DNA of 64,000 bases, taken from positions 31,464,082 through 31,528,081 of the forward strand of contig NC_067207.1 of the NCBI RefSeq assembly GCF_026262505.1. The letters are read 5' to 3'. Below, in pieces: positions 45,610 through 55,444 of this stretch. The translations under genes and the position numbers were made by a program. The notes under the pieces are model-generated. The model did not search any database and was not told the DNA's origin. It saw nothing but the letters and a program-made list of their open reading frames with translations. The stretch is from Trichomonas vaginalis G3 (lineage: Eukaryota > Parabasalia > Trichomonadida > Trichomonadidae). Position 1 is the first letter of the stretch. Each line of letters begins with the position of its first letter.

Positions 45610-46485
45610 TCAAGCTTGACTTTTTACAATTTGAACTTTGTTTGCGTAGATATGAATTCTGAAAGAAGTATGAGGGTCTTGTATGACTTTGTACTTCTCC
45701 CATAGTTCATGTCTGTCAAACTTACCTGCCATGGACTCTTTCATAAGTTCCATGAAATCGTCTTCGGACAATCCGGGGAAAAGTATTATGTTAGTAAGTA
45801 TTCTTTTGACATCCTTACTTAAACTCTTTGCTGTCTGTACACAAATGACAACTGAGATGTTAAAGTGTCTGAGCTTCTTAAGAATTCGACACATATCTTG
45901 TTCTCTGTTCTTTAACAAAGGATGAGAAGCAAAGTCATCTAAGATAAGAAGACATCTATGAGGGTAAGTCTTCCAATCGTAAGATTGCAATTTCTTCGAA
46001 ATGTATTCTATCTCTTTCTGTTTGTTTCTGAAGTGTTTCTTCTCTAATATTCTCTGCATTTCCTCATTTGGGTCTTTAAACTTAGAATTTATATACTCAT
46101 TTATAGCATTATACTTCAAAACTCTTCTTTGGTACTTCTTTATCCAATCTAACAACTCAGTATCCTTTATACATACTAACTTAGACTTCTTTATAATATC
46201 TTTGAACGAATTGACGGTTTGGTCAAATTGACCAGAAGTCGAACAAATAACAACTAACTCATAGAATGGGTTCTTCTCATCTAGTTCTTGTTGTTGTGCA
46301 GCCATTTTAAGATAAGTGAAAGTCTTACCCGACCCAGGTGGTGCAATTAGACCTGTTATACCATTCTGAGCAAATAAGAACTTGTCATGTATAGGCTTTA
46401 TCTGAGCATTTTCTAACTTCCTCTTGTTCTTATTTAAAACATTCTCAAATTTCTTGTCAATGTCAGCAAACTTTTTTTCTAACAT
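45610..46485 (-). CDS. Packaging ATPase (A32/FtsK-HerA type)
   Basis: 291 residues from MLEKKFADIDKKFENVL. This start leaves a 36-base gap to the divergent gene at 46522. Walker A is in TGLIAPPGSGKTFTYLKM (near residue 57), Walker B in CLLILDDFASHPLL, and a sensor-like VVICVQTAKSL follows. It matches the DNA-packaging ATPases shared by Polintons and nucleocytoplasmic large DNA viruses, which load DNA into capsids. The gene looks whole, while the element-2 copy (19705-20590) is broken. Confidence 0.9.
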   Translation of the reverse strand: MLEKKFADIDKKFENVLNKNKRKLENAQIKPIHDKFLFAQNGITGLIAPPGSGKTFTYLKMAAQQQELDEKNPFYELVVICSTSGQFDQTVNSFKDIIKKSKLVCIKDTELLDWIKKYQRRVLKYNAINEYINSKFKDPNEEMQRILEKKHFRNKQKEIEYISKKLQSYDWKTYPHRCLLILDDFASHPLLKNREQDMCRILKKLRHFNISVVICVQTAKSLSKDVKRILTNIILFPGLSEDDFMELMKESMAGKFDRHELWEKYKVIQDPHTSFRIHIYANKVQIVKSQA

Positions 46486-46521
46486 ATTTTTAGAAAAATT
46501 AAAATTTTTATCTTTTAGAAA

Positions 46522-46974
46522 ATGTCTAGCGATTTCGCTATCTATATTCGAGACAAGCTTTTTGACAGCAAAACATCTGTCGACCATAAAATCTTACATA
46601 GTGTAAATAAGAAAGGTGAATTTGTTCTAAAGTTCTGTTTCTGGGAATATGACAAGAACCATAAAACATTAAGCAGAGCAGTCTTAAAATTTGTCAATGA
46701 CAGACTTGTTGACAGAGATGACGCCGATTGGAAAGATGAAGTCCAACAAAAGTTCTTAGAATGCAAAGAAGACACATGCGCTGTTCTTGAAGATGAAATA
46801 GAAAACAGAATAGATGAGCTATTAAAGGACAAAGAACTTTTACATAGATATGGTTCTGAGAAATTTGACATAACTCCACCAGAAAAGAAGAAGAGAGAAA
46901 AGAAAGAAAAGAAAGTAGAAGAAGAGAAGAAAGAACCTGAACCAGTTCCAGAGAAAAAGAAATTTGACATGTAA
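46522..46974 (+). CDS. Unknown 150-residue charged protein
   Basis: ATG after AATTTTTATCTTTTAGAAA, a clear start motif. MSSDFAIYIRDKLFDSKTSV, a beta-alpha domain to about residue 110, then a Lys/Glu/Pro-rich tail (KKREKKEKKVEEEKKEPEP). Convergent with 46991. Possibly a DNA-binding or replication accessory protein. Confidence 0.6.
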   Translation: MSSDFAIYIRDKLFDSKTSVDHKILHSVNKKGEFVLKFCFWEYDKNHKTLSRAVLKFVNDRLVDRDDADWKDEVQQKFLECKEDTCAVLEDEIENRIDELLKDKELLHRYGSEKFDITPPEKKKREKKEKKVEEEKKEPEPVPEKKKFDM

Positions 46975-46990
46975 AAATAAAATTTTATTT

Positions 46991-47410
46991 TTAGAACATT
47001 TCTGGGTCAATGTCAATGTTCTCTTCCTCTTTAGGAGTAAACACTGGCTTAGACTCTAAAATCTTTTTACCCAATTTACCTTGAACTTCTACAACTTTAG
47101 ACTCATAATATTCATAGTCGTCTGTCTTCTTTGGTTCATAAGGTATAACAAGTTTGTATGCTTTGCCTTCTTTAAGTTTTGAGAACCTTCTGTCAAAACT
47201 TTCTTTGACTGTTAACAAACCTTCTATGTCTAAGTCTTCAAATTTCGCACCATTTTTAGTCACAATAGCAAACTTAACTGGTTCGATGTTCCAAACTTTG
47301 CTGAATGAAGACTTTTCAAAATGGTAGAAGTAAACATTCAAATATGTGAATGGGTCTAGTTCTTCTTTAAGTCCTGACATGTACTTGTTTACTGAGATGA
47401 ATTTCGTCAT
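46991..47410 (-). CDS. Unknown 139-residue protein, possible ssDNA-binding
   Basis: MTKFISVNKYMSGLKEELDP, a beta-rich body with FTYLNVYFYHFEKSS and VKFAIVTKNGAKFEDLDIEG, and an acidic end DIDPEMF. The position next to the helicase and the acidic tail parallel the element-2 gene at 30182-30655, which ends EEIDPEAI. The start motif ATTTTTTTATCCGATAGAAA precedes the ATG on the minus strand. Confidence 0.55.
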   Translation of the reverse strand: MTKFISVNKYMSGLKEELDPFTYLNVYFYHFEKSSFSKVWNIEPVKFAIVTKNGAKFEDLDIEGLLTVKESFDRRFSKLKEGKAYKLVIPYEPKKTDDYEYYESKVVEVQGKLGKKILESKPVFTPKEEENIDIDPEMF

Positions 47411-47445
47411 CTTTTCTATCGGATAAAAAAATATTTTTTTAAAAT

Positions 47446-48676
47446 TTACTCAGAAAAAATTTTCTTTGTATATACACCATTCTGAACATCTAAAAGACTT
47501 TTGACATTTGCCAAGAATGTTCGTTTAGAAGCTGCCATATAACCATATTCTTGACAATATTGTTTATACGAATCGTACAATGACCTTTCATCTAAACACT
47601 CAAAGTCAGTTTCATCTATGAACAGTTCATATACACTCTTGTTTGCTTCTAACAATGTTTGTCTCTCTTCGGTATGTGGAATTTGTCTTGGATTGAACTT
47701 TGAAATATCTAATGTCATAAAATATGAGAACAAGTGGTTGTAAAAGTCAGATGTCAAAGTTTCTGCTAAGTCGTCAAAATATTCTGTATCTTGCATATGA
47801 GAATCTGACGTTCTGACAACTACATATCTTCTGTCAGAACTTTCTAACTTCATCGGAACAGCATTGTTTGAAACCATAATGAAGTTTGCAACATTTTCAC
47901 AAACTCTTTGGTCTTTATACTTTCTTTCAACAACTCCAACTTTGTCTGTTATAAGACTCTTCAAAGCATCTGAGTTCAAAACTTTTGTTGTATCTATACT
48001 TTGAAGTTCATTGCAAACTATAAGTTTCATATTCTCTATTGAGGAGTTAAACTTGCCACAGATGTTTTCTAAGTTTGTCATATTAGGGTTCGAATAACCT
48101 TCTAACAGTTTGCATAAGATATCTGTAAAGAATGTGTTCTTACCTGTTCCTTGTTTTCCAATTATAATGAGAGCAGTTTCATTTTTAGCACTTGGATGTT
48201 GTAAGATGTTTGCAAACCAACATATACTCATAAACCTTTTCGTTTCCATTGCATATAATTTCTTTGACATGGTCTAACCAAGCTTCTATAATATTTTCTT
48301 TCCATTCTACTTGTTCATATTTATATCCAGTGAAGATAGAATAGAAGTTTGGAGAAGGTGTATAGAACTTTATACCTCGAACTGAAAAATCTTCTAACTT
48401 TGACAATAAGATATCCCAAGCATCTAACATCTTCATTCCAACTTGTACGACTTTTATTTTCTTAAGTTTCTGTCTACATTCTTGTTCAGACACTATTGTT
48501 GCTCTTGGTTTGTTAAAGACAACATCCCATTCTTTCATGACATAACATTCTGGGGCAGAGTCAACATAAATGACTAAACGTTTCAAATTCTCGACTGCTT
48601 TGTTATAGTCTCTAAATGGACACATATTTCTGAATGCTTGGAAGTCATAAAAATCTGAAACATCTATTCTGTACAT
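47446..48676 (-). pseudogene. SF3 helicase of element 3, broken
   Basis: Homologous to the element-1 helicase: Walker A IIGKQGTGKN, then KLIVCNELQSIDTTKVLNSD, FIMVSNN, SSDRRYVVV and FYNHLFSYFMTLDISKFNPR. It is shorter than the element-1 gene and lacks its repeat region. About one break. The start (MYRIDVSDFYDF) follows a TTTTTATAAAA leader. Confidence 0.85.
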
Positions 48677-48705
48677 TTTTATAAAAATAAAAAAAATATA
48701 TTTTT

Positions 48706-49377
48706 TTATTCTTGACTTTGTTGTTGCATTTGTTGTTCTTGAGCTATTTGTTGTTGAAGTTGTTCTTGTAATACAATACTTTCACCAGTTGCATCTTCCA
48801 ATTCGAAACTTTCTGCCGTCATTGACAAATACATAGGACATAAAAGTTTTACAGGAACAAAGTTTGCGTCAACTAATGTCAACGTTATACTTGCCAAAGT
48901 GTTTGAGTTCACTAAGGTTGAAAATTCTGCATTCGAATGAACAATAGGCAAACCAGCAGAGAAAGTATTGTTTATACGCATAAGTATCTTTTGGTCATAA
49001 TAGTTTCTGTCGACATTCGAATAACACTTTGAACCTAAGTTTGAAACAATATATAAGATTGGTGTGCTTAATGTCAATGGAATAGACATTCCTTGTATGA
49101 CACCTTTTCCTGTTATAGGAAACTGTTGGTAGTAAAAACCAGAAATAAGTTTTGTATTATAGCTCATATCGTTTATAGTAAACTCAGTCGGACATCCAAA
49201 CATAATGAAACCTGCTCTAGTTGCAGCACATGTTACACCCGTACTTAAAGTATTAAATAAGTCAACAAAACCTGTTGGTGGTATATCTGAGTAAGTATCT
49301 TCAAAGGAGTATTTTTTACCATTCACAACAATAAAGTCTTCTGGTGTCAAAAGAGCAAAACAGGCTTTAGTCGTCAT
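48706..49377 (-). CDS. Putative penton or minor capsid protein of element 3
   Basis: 223 residues from MTTKACFALLTPEDFIVVNG. Beta-rich, with STPILYIVSNLGSKCYSNVD, LPIVHSNAEFSTLVNSNTLA and LTLVDANFVPVKLLCPMYLS, which parallel the element-2 protein at 21915-22691. Ends in a Gln-rich tail (QQQIAQEQQMQQQSQE). Whole. A vertex (penton) role is inferred from the family pattern. Confidence 0.6.
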   Translation of the reverse strand: MTTKACFALLTPEDFIVVNGKKYSFEDTYSDIPPTGFVDLFNTLSTGVTCAATRAGFIMFGCPTEFTINDMSYNTKLISGFYYQQFPITGKGVIQGMSIPLTLSTPILYIVSNLGSKCYSNVDRNYYDQKILMRINNTFSAGLPIVHSNAEFSTLVNSNTLASITLTLVDANFVPVKLLCPMYLSMTAESFELEDATGESIVLQEQLQQQIAQEQQMQQQSQE

Positions 49378-49382
49378 TGTGT

Positions 49383-49493
49383 TTAAGTTAGTTTACAATA
49401 TCGTCCTTGAGGACTTTGTAAGTTTGTTGTTATAGAATTATATGACTCAGGGTTTTTAGTCGTAATAGTATAAACCATTATGTCTTCTGCCAT
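49383..49493 (-). CDS. Possible 36-residue peptide
   Basis: MAEDIMVYTITTKNPESYNS, then ITTNLQSPQGRYCKLT, ending six bases before the next gene. It fits the small gap between two minus-strand genes and is coding-like in composition. Too short to be sure. Confidence 0.4.
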   Translation of the reverse strand: MAEDIMVYTITTKNPESYNSITTNLQSPQGRYCKLT

Positions 49494-49497
49494 TTAC

Positions 49498-50076
49498 TTA
49501 GCAAATAAATTTTAATGAAATGTTGTGGTCGTCAAATATTTTTATAACGTCTGGGAAACTATATTTTAAGTTCAACGTTTCACCTCCTTTCATAACGTAT
49601 ATCTTGTCAATGACATTATATGAAACACCACAGCAACTAATGTCGGGTTCTATTTCTTTGATGTTTATATCGTCTGCCTCTGTCAAAAGTTTCAATAGTT
49701 CTTTCAAAACTTCATGAGGTGCAATGACATATGAGTTCACTTTTACAGGGTTGTGTTCGACCAAGTTTAACATTATACTTAAAGCTTGACAAATCTTCTC
49801 CTGAGTTTGAAGTTTGTCTTTCAGTTGTTGGTAGTCGTTTCGAATATCTGCAACAGAACTTAAGTCTCTGCTAACTTCAGGATATGTTGGTTCTTTTACA
49901 GGAACAATTGTTATACCATCTTCGTCTTCGTATGGTTTCCCCACTTCAACATCTCTGTCTTTGACATTGACAACAACACTTTGACTGTTTGTTTGAGTTG
50001 GTGAATTTAACTTCACATCTGCCACCGCCATTAAACCTTTTGAAACACTTACGCTTCTATTTTTCGGAAATGACAT
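49498..50076 (-). CDS. Unknown 192-residue protein, related to element-2 gene at 21014
   Basis: First credible ATG is MSFPKNRSVSVSKGLMAVAD. A Val/Asp-rich N-terminal part is followed by a helix (DYQQLKDKLQTQEKICQALS) and a beta-rich C-terminal part containing EIEPDISCCGVSYNVIDKIY. The CC pair and its surroundings match the broken gene of element 2. Whole here. It sits between penton-like and capsid genes, so probably structural. Confidence 0.65.
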   Translation of the reverse strand: MSFPKNRSVSVSKGLMAVADVKLNSPTQTNSQSVVVNVKDRDVEVGKPYEDEDGITIVPVKEPTYPEVSRDLSSVADIRNDYQQLKDKLQTQEKICQALSIMLNLVEHNPVKVNSYVIAPHEVLKELLKLLTEADDINIKEIEPDISCCGVSYNVIDKIYVMKGGETLNLKYSFPDVIKIFDDHNISLKFIC

Positions 50077-50094
50077 TTTACTTAGAATAAAAAG

Positions 50095-50514
50095 ATGGAC
50101 GTATTCGGATATCTTATTGAATTGAAGCAGAACAAAGTTTATACTCACAAACAATACAAATACATTGACAGAATAGTTCTTTACACAAACAATGGAAAAT
50201 GTTATAGAATAGCAGTCTTTGCTGAACCTAAATATTTTCATAAAGCAAAGAAAGTTGGTATAACTGAAATGGTGAAAGTTCTTGAAGCAGACAAAAATAT
50301 AACTTCAAAACTTACAGATATTACTAAAGGAAAGTTTATAATACAATATTATGTCAAAACTGGCGTACTGTCAATATTTGACGGAGAGAAGTCAGTTCAA
50401 GAACAACTTACTGACCTGCTGCCAAAATCTGCTCGATGGAAGCTGTCGTTATGCCAATCTGAGGAGCCCCAGCAGGTTTCATCGAACGAATCTTCAAAAG
50501 AGCATCTTCCGTGA
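50095..50514 (+). CDS. Unknown 139-residue protein
   Basis: MDVFGYLIELKQNKVYTHKQ after TTAGAATAAAAAG. Beta-rich with aromatic and basic residues (YIDRIVLYTNNGKCYRIAVF), then a helix and a polar end. Its last ~107 bases overlap the convergent capsid gene, so the true end may be earlier in evolution. No family recognised. Confidence 0.5.
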   Translation: MDVFGYLIELKQNKVYTHKQYKYIDRIVLYTNNGKCYRIAVFAEPKYFHKAKKVGITEMVKVLEADKNITSKLTDITKGKFIIQYYVKTGVLSIFDGEKSVQEQLTDLLPKSARWKLSLCQSEEPQQVSSNESSKEHLP

Positions 50515-52013
50515 AAAGTGCTATTGGTTTTGTAAACATCTTTGCTTTCAATTCATCTGGACCGTCTCTGTCACCAGTATATTGTATTTGAACTGTACCA
50601 ACAGTTGAAATACCACCCATAAAGTCTTCTGAGTCAGCAAATGGAATGCCAAGCCAAAAGTTTGAACGGTCTCCATTTGTATATTGAGTTTTTTGACCTC
50701 CTGTATGAGTCCATACTTTCACATATGGCATAATAGAACTTTGCATTTCAGGGTTAATGGTTGTTGTGAAGTTGTTGTTAAAGTTCATAGCATCTAATGT
50801 CAAGTTGTATGACCTCATATCCTCAACTGTAGAATATTCTTCTCTTGGATAATATTTGCCATCTATGTTTATATGATATTTAATACCAGGGTTGTAGAAA
50901 CAAGAATAGTCATTTATAGTTCGTCTGAACAGTACAAACATAGTATCTGCATGTTTCATTGCAGTTGTTAAAGCAATATCTGTTCTTGCACCTGCGGCTC
51001 CTGGATTTTGGTTTCCAACTTCACCTGCAAAGTCTTTGACAGATATTTGGTGTATAGGGAACATAAGTGGAACTGCAATATATTTGGCAGCTAAAGCATT
51101 TGAAATATCTGGGTCCAACATATAGACTGCAAGTCTGCTTTCTATTCTCTTGCATTCAAATTTTTCGCATGTGAACTTAACTGGGTCCCAAGCATTCCAG
51201 CAGCATTGAAATAATAGTTTACTTCAGTGTTGAGGTTTGAGAAACCAAAGTCTAAGTCAACTTTGTCTTTGCAAAAGTCACAGAACTTGGCTCCACCAGT
51301 TCCAGCTACAGTAATGCTGAATGGGTCTTGTGTTGGTGCAATGACTAAGTTATTTTTGCTTGGAGTAAGTTCATAGAAATTTTTCCTGCCCAGTTTGGCA
51401 AGTATCTTAAAAACCTGAAGATGAGGAAAGATGACAAAGGAACTCTAAGTTTCAGTTTTACTTTGGTTACTGCTGCTGCAGTTTGTCCAGAAAGGTTAAC
51501 ATAAACTCCTGGAACGTTAGGGTCAAGTCTTCTTATTTTCTCAATAGTTGCATACTGGTCTGTTTGTTCTCTAGCTTGTGGTTGTACTGAGTTTCTCAAA
51601 GCGAACCATTCATAGTTTGCCCATGTTACTGTTTGAACTAAGTCAGAGTTAGAATATATCTTATATCCCATGAAAACTTCTGGAGCATATTGGTATCCGA
51701 CATAGAAAATTCCATTGCAACCTTTCTTGTCAGACAACTTGGCAGAAGGTTTTATTTCAATGTCTTGTTCCACGTATAAGAATGAGTTGTCAATAGAAAT
51801 AATATGAAACCTGTCGCAAGCAATATCTACTGTTGTTGAAGAACCTTCTCCAAACTCACCTACGTTTCCATAAGAAACAGCAGTTGTATATTCGTAAGTT
51901 CCAGGAACTATTTCTGACCTTCTAATGGCATTGTCGCATTCGTTATACCATTCGGAAACATTTCCGTTCATGGCATCCAAAACTGTTGGCGTTATATTCT
52001 GAGCGGCGTACAT
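50408..52013 (-). pseudogene. Major capsid protein of element 3, broken
   Basis: Begins MYAAQNITPTVLDAMNGNVS after an ATATTTTTACCCATATGAA leader. The first jelly roll includes FLYVEQDIEI, GYKIYSNSDLVQTVTWANYE and VKLKLRVPLSSFLIFRFLRY then LPNWAGKI; the second ends near KPIALFTEDALLKIRSMKPA. The order and motifs match the element-2 capsid protein (36259-37833), but sequence similarity is low. About two breaks. Confidence 0.75.
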
Positions 52014-52045
52014 TTCATATGGGTAAAAATATAGAATAGTTGGAT

Positions 52046-52246
52046 TTATGTGTCATAATAGAACCCACTCGGACCAAGCTTTACTTTCTTCCTGACTGAG
52101 TTTTTAACTCTTCTTTTTCCTTCATTGCCACTACTTTCACTAGATGAAGTTACTTCTTCACTACTTTCACTTTGTTCTACTCTTCTTCTTTGGTGTCGCT
52201 TTTGGTAACTTGCCCTCTGCTTCAAGTTGTTGCATCTTTGCCTCAT
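52046..52246 (-). CDS. Possible small basic/acidic protein
   Basis: Reads MRQRCNNLKQRASYQKRHQR, then Ser/Glu-rich ESSEEVTSSSESSGNEGKR and VKLGPSGFYYDT. The basic-acidic-basic composition suggests nucleic-acid binding. Its 5' part overlaps the 3' end of the large gene at 52167, so it may be a separate gene or an alternative end. Uncertain. Confidence 0.35.
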   Translation of the reverse strand: MRQRCNNLKQRASYQKRHQRRRVEQSESSEEVTSSSESSGNEGKRRVKNSVRKKVKLGPSGFYYDT

Positions 52247-54476
52247 GTTCACCTAGTATGTTGTAAATTTCCCATGTCCTTTTTGCCTTTGGGCTCTGGT
52301 CGCCCATCTCAGGTAACCTATATCCTAGAAAGATTTTGCCATAGTTTGTATTTGAGTCTTCGCGTATTGTTTGCATGACTCTTTCCTGAGTTTCCGGTTC
52401 AAGCTCTTCAAACAGAGCTTGTCCATATGGAATAAGCTCGTTTCCAAATATATGTTTTTGTAGCCATTCTGGTTTTCTTTCCATGTTACCAATAATATCT
52501 TTTGTGAATGGGAAAGCTTTTACCCAACGTTTCAGTCTTGCGTCATTTATTTCTGTAGTTGGTTTTATTTTGTCAAGGAACATGTTTTTCAATACTAACA
52601 TTTCATTTGGTACTGTCCATTTGAGTTTTCTTAAATATTCATCCCTTCTCGGTTCATTGTCTGCAAAGTAAGTTTTTATGACATTTTGCAAACTTTCGTT
52701 TGCAAGGTCATGTACAATAGGTTCTCTTCCTTCTCTCTCCCTAACTTTCTTTCTAAACTCTTCACCAAATATACCATCTCTATGGTTCTGTGTAGTTCTT
52801 TGAGATAAATATTCTAGAACGTCAGGTGTTATATTTCCTTCAGCCATGTTCATTTCATACTGGTCCAAAATATCTGCATGTTTCATATCTTTCAATGGCA
52901 TTAAAGCCGCGCTGAAAATACCAGCTATATCTGGTTCACCATTCACTTCCATTGCGTCTACAACTTCTTGGAATTGAGGTTGTAAGTTTATGAACCACCT
53001 ATCCGGATTAGCTTTATGACCCCATCTCATTGTAGTTCCATAGTCTGCAGAAACAAAAGTAGGTTTGTTTCCATATTGGTTAGGTTCTGAATGAACTTTA
53101 AACAATGTTTCATTTCTATATGTTTTGTTGAAATTAAACCTTTTATTTTCACCGAGTTCAGCCAAAGATTGAACGTTATATGGTCGTAAGTAAAAAGGAT
53201 TATTGTATTTGCGTACATTTTCTTTCAGTACTTCCATTCTATGCTGAATATTTTCATCTGATGTTGGAGTCTTTTGTATGTCGGCGAACATTTTTCGATA
53301 TTCTTCTACTATGTCAGCCGAATTTTTCTTAGACTCTTGGAAAGATTCCATATTCTCCGCATACACTTGTTGAGGGTCAAGATTTTTCGGCTGTTCCAAA
53401 TCTTCATCTAGTTCTGTGAAGTTAGTTTCCAAAGGAGGGACTTGTTCGTTTCCTTCAGGCTCTTCTAGCTGTTGTTGCTGAACTATTTCTTCCATGTCTG
53501 GTTGTATCTGAACTTCTTCCTGTTGAGTTTCTTGTACCTCATCTGCTGGCATTTCATATATTCCGAGACCGTTTTTAACAAGTTCCCTATCTAAGTCATC
53601 CGGACTCATAAACCTTTCTTCTTTCGTTCTGTCTCTATTTTTTACGCGTTTCATGAAGAGAGTTGAATTATCATTTAGCTCTGACACCAAATATCTCGGA
53701 GTAAATTCATCCATGTCATTTGGATGATATGCTATTAAATCATATCCCTTAGCGAGCTTGTATTTTCCAGGTTTGAGATTATATCCGATTTTATGCTGAA
53801 CCATAAAGCTAAATAGGTTCGGGTCAGTATTTCCTTCCTTGAACTTTCTAATAGCTTCTTTATATCTGTCACTAAAGTCAAGAGTATCTGGGTAACCATA
53901 GTCTTCCTTAAGCATTTTTAAGAATTCTTGGTTTCCTTGTTCTCTACTTCTTTTATGTCCTTGCTCTGTTTGTGGTTGTTGTTGTGCAGGGTTTTGAACT
54001 GTTGGTTGCTGTGCTGGTTGTGGAGGTGGTTGTTGTGCTGGTTTTGGTTGTGGTGCTGGATTTTGAACTGTTGGTTGCTGTGCAGGGTTTTGAACTGTTG
54101 GTTGTTGTGCAGGGTTTTGAACTGTTGGTTGTTGTGTTGGTTGTTGTTGTGGTGCTGGATTTTGAACTGTTGGTTGTTGTGTTGGTTTTGGTGCATGCCT
54201 GTGTCTGTGTCCATGTGACGATGTAAATGTTTTAGGTAGTCCTGGTACAGGTGCTTCTCTTGGAGGGTTTGGTGGTATATAAGTTCCACCAGCTGGCACA
54301 TATGTTCCATCTGCAGCATAATGTCCTACCTGACTTTTCGTTTTTAAGAAAGCATTTACTAGGTCTGTTTTGGTCTGTTGTAACTCTTTTTCTTGACTTT
54401 CCACAACAGTTGCTCTAACGGCGTCATAGGCACTTTGAACTGCCTGTCTCGTTGCTGCATCTGTTATTTTCGTCAT
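52167..54476 (-). CDS. Large Q/P-repeat virion-like protein (769 aa)
   Basis: Residues about 1-60 are helical. Residues 85-180 are about eight copies of QPTVQNPA-type repeats with runs of Gln. From about 210 the protein is folded and charged, including LNDNSTLFMKRVKNRDRTKE and GHKANPDRWFINLQPQFQEV, ending in a Lys-rich tail (LPKATPKKKSRTK). Placed between the capsid gene and coiled-coil genes on the same strand. Size and position suggest a minor structural or internal virion protein; no homologue is recognised. Open frame. Confidence 0.6.
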   Translation of the reverse strand: MTKITDAATRQAVQSAYDAVRATVVESQEKELQQTKTDLVNAFLKTKSQVGHYAADGTYVPAGGTYIPPNPPREAPVPGLPKTFTSSHGHRHRHAPKPTQQPTVQNPAPQQQPTQQPTVQNPAQQPTVQNPAQQPTVQNPAPQPKPAQQPPPQPAQQPTVQNPAQQQPQTEQGHKRSREQGNQEFLKMLKEDYGYPDTLDFSDRYKEAIRKFKEGNTDPNLFSFMVQHKIGYNLKPGKYKLAKGYDLIAYHPNDMDEFTPRYLVSELNDNSTLFMKRVKNRDRTKEERFMSPDDLDRELVKNGLGIYEMPADEVQETQQEEVQIQPDMEEIVQQQQLEEPEGNEQVPPLETNFTELDEDLEQPKNLDPQQVYAENMESFQESKKNSADIVEEYRKMFADIQKTPTSDENIQHRMEVLKENVRKYNNPFYLRPYNVQSLAELGENKRFNFNKTYRNETLFKVHSEPNQYGNKPTFVSADYGTTMRWGHKANPDRWFINLQPQFQEVVDAMEVNGEPDIAGIFSAALMPLKDMKHADILDQYEMNMAEGNITPDVLEYLSQRTTQNHRDGIFGEEFRKKVREREGREPIVHDLANESLQNVIKTYFADNEPRRDEYLRKLKWTVPNEMLVLKNMFLDKIKPTTEINDARLKRWVKAFPFTKDIIGNMERKPEWLQKHIFGNELIPYGQALFEELEPETQERVMQTIREDSNTNYGKIFLGYRLPEMGDQSPKAKRTWEIYNILGEHEAKMQQLEAEGKLPKATPKKKSRTK

Positions 54477-55050
54477 ATTTTTGCTACTTCTCTTAACTCT
54501 TTGTCGAAACCTTCAGACTTCAGTTTCTTTCCAGATGAGAAGTCGTTCACTAGTTTCACCTTACTATGAAGAGCTTCGAAGGCATTCTTAAAGTCAGCAT
54601 TCATTAAAGCTTCATTTGAACTGTCTTCATCCGCTTGTATTTTTGTCCTTATTGACCCTATAAGTTGGGCTGCTTTAGCGTTGGCTTGGGCATCTAACCA
54701 GTCATTATTAGCTTTTATATATTCTGCGCTTTTCATTGCCTTTTGCATGTGCGTCGTTATTTTTACTTTCTTGTGCTAAGTTTTCATACTGTACGGTTTG
54801 GTTTTGCAACTGTAAAAGTTTTTCTGCCTTTACATTTGCTTCAACTTCTTTTTTATACTCATCGCTATCCATATATGTCTTCAGGGCTTTTTGTTTTATT
54901 TCTTCATCTTTCAGTACTTTATATTGAGTAGTATGGTTTTTCAAATTTATAACATCTTGTTCCATTTTTGCTACTTCTGCTGCTTTTTCTGACACTTTTT
55001 TCGCATATTCCTCTGTACTTAGTTCTTTCAGTTGTTCTTCTTTCTTCTTT
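54473..55050 (-). pseudogene. Coiled-coil gene, broken
   Basis: Continuous helical, charged coding sequence (VEKKKKEEQLKELSTEEYAK; EKLLQLQNQTVQYENLAQES; KAMKSAEYIKANNDWLDAQA) covering more than one frame, with about one break. It lies between the genes at 52167 and 55061 on the same strand. A rod or scaffold function is likely from structure only. Confidence 0.55.
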
Positions 55051-55060
55051 TTCTCTACGT

Positions 55061-55444
55061 TTACTCATTTAGTTTCTTTGTCTGTCTGTCATATTCTAGT
55101 TTCTTTTCGTTTTCACTTATTTGTTTCTGTATGTCTATGTTTGACTTTTTGACATCTGCTATTTGATTTTTGAGTGAACTCAAATTCATTTGACTTTGAG
55201 GGTTATAAGCTGTTCCGTCTGCAGCTCCATAGCCTGCCATTTTCGCTAAAAGTGCTGCTCTTAAACCTCCACTCTGTGCACCAATAACTCGGTTTAAAAG
55301 CATAGGGTTGCTTGACATTTGTTGCAACATAGTGGGGTCATTCATCATTTGTTGTTGCAACTGTTGTTGTGGTGTCAGTTTTACTATTGGATGTTTCAAT
55401 GCTCCCTTCCTCTTACATATATTCTTACGTAGCTTACGTGGCAT
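55061..55444 (-). CDS. Met/Gln-rich protein with basic start (127 aa)
   Basis: First credible ATG gives MPRKLRKNICKRKGALKHPI, followed by TPQQQLQQQMMNDPTMLQQM, AQSGGLRAALLAKMAGYGAA and a coiled-coil end (LKNQIADVKKSNIDIQKQIS). The strongly basic start could bind DNA. First gene of the minus-strand block at the right of element 3. Confidence 0.55.
   Translation of the reverse strand: MPRKLRKNICKRKGALKHPIVKLTPQQQLQQQMMNDPTMLQQMSSNPMLLNRVIGAQSGGLRAALLAKMAGYGAADGTAYNPQSQMNLSSLKNQIADVKKSNIDIQKQISENEKKLEYDRQTKKLNE

Noticed and set aside
53918-54319. Frames on both strands over the Q/P-repeat part of the large gene (Cys/Leu- or His/Asn-rich peptides)
   Set aside because: Shadows of the low-complexity repeats encoded by 52167-54476.
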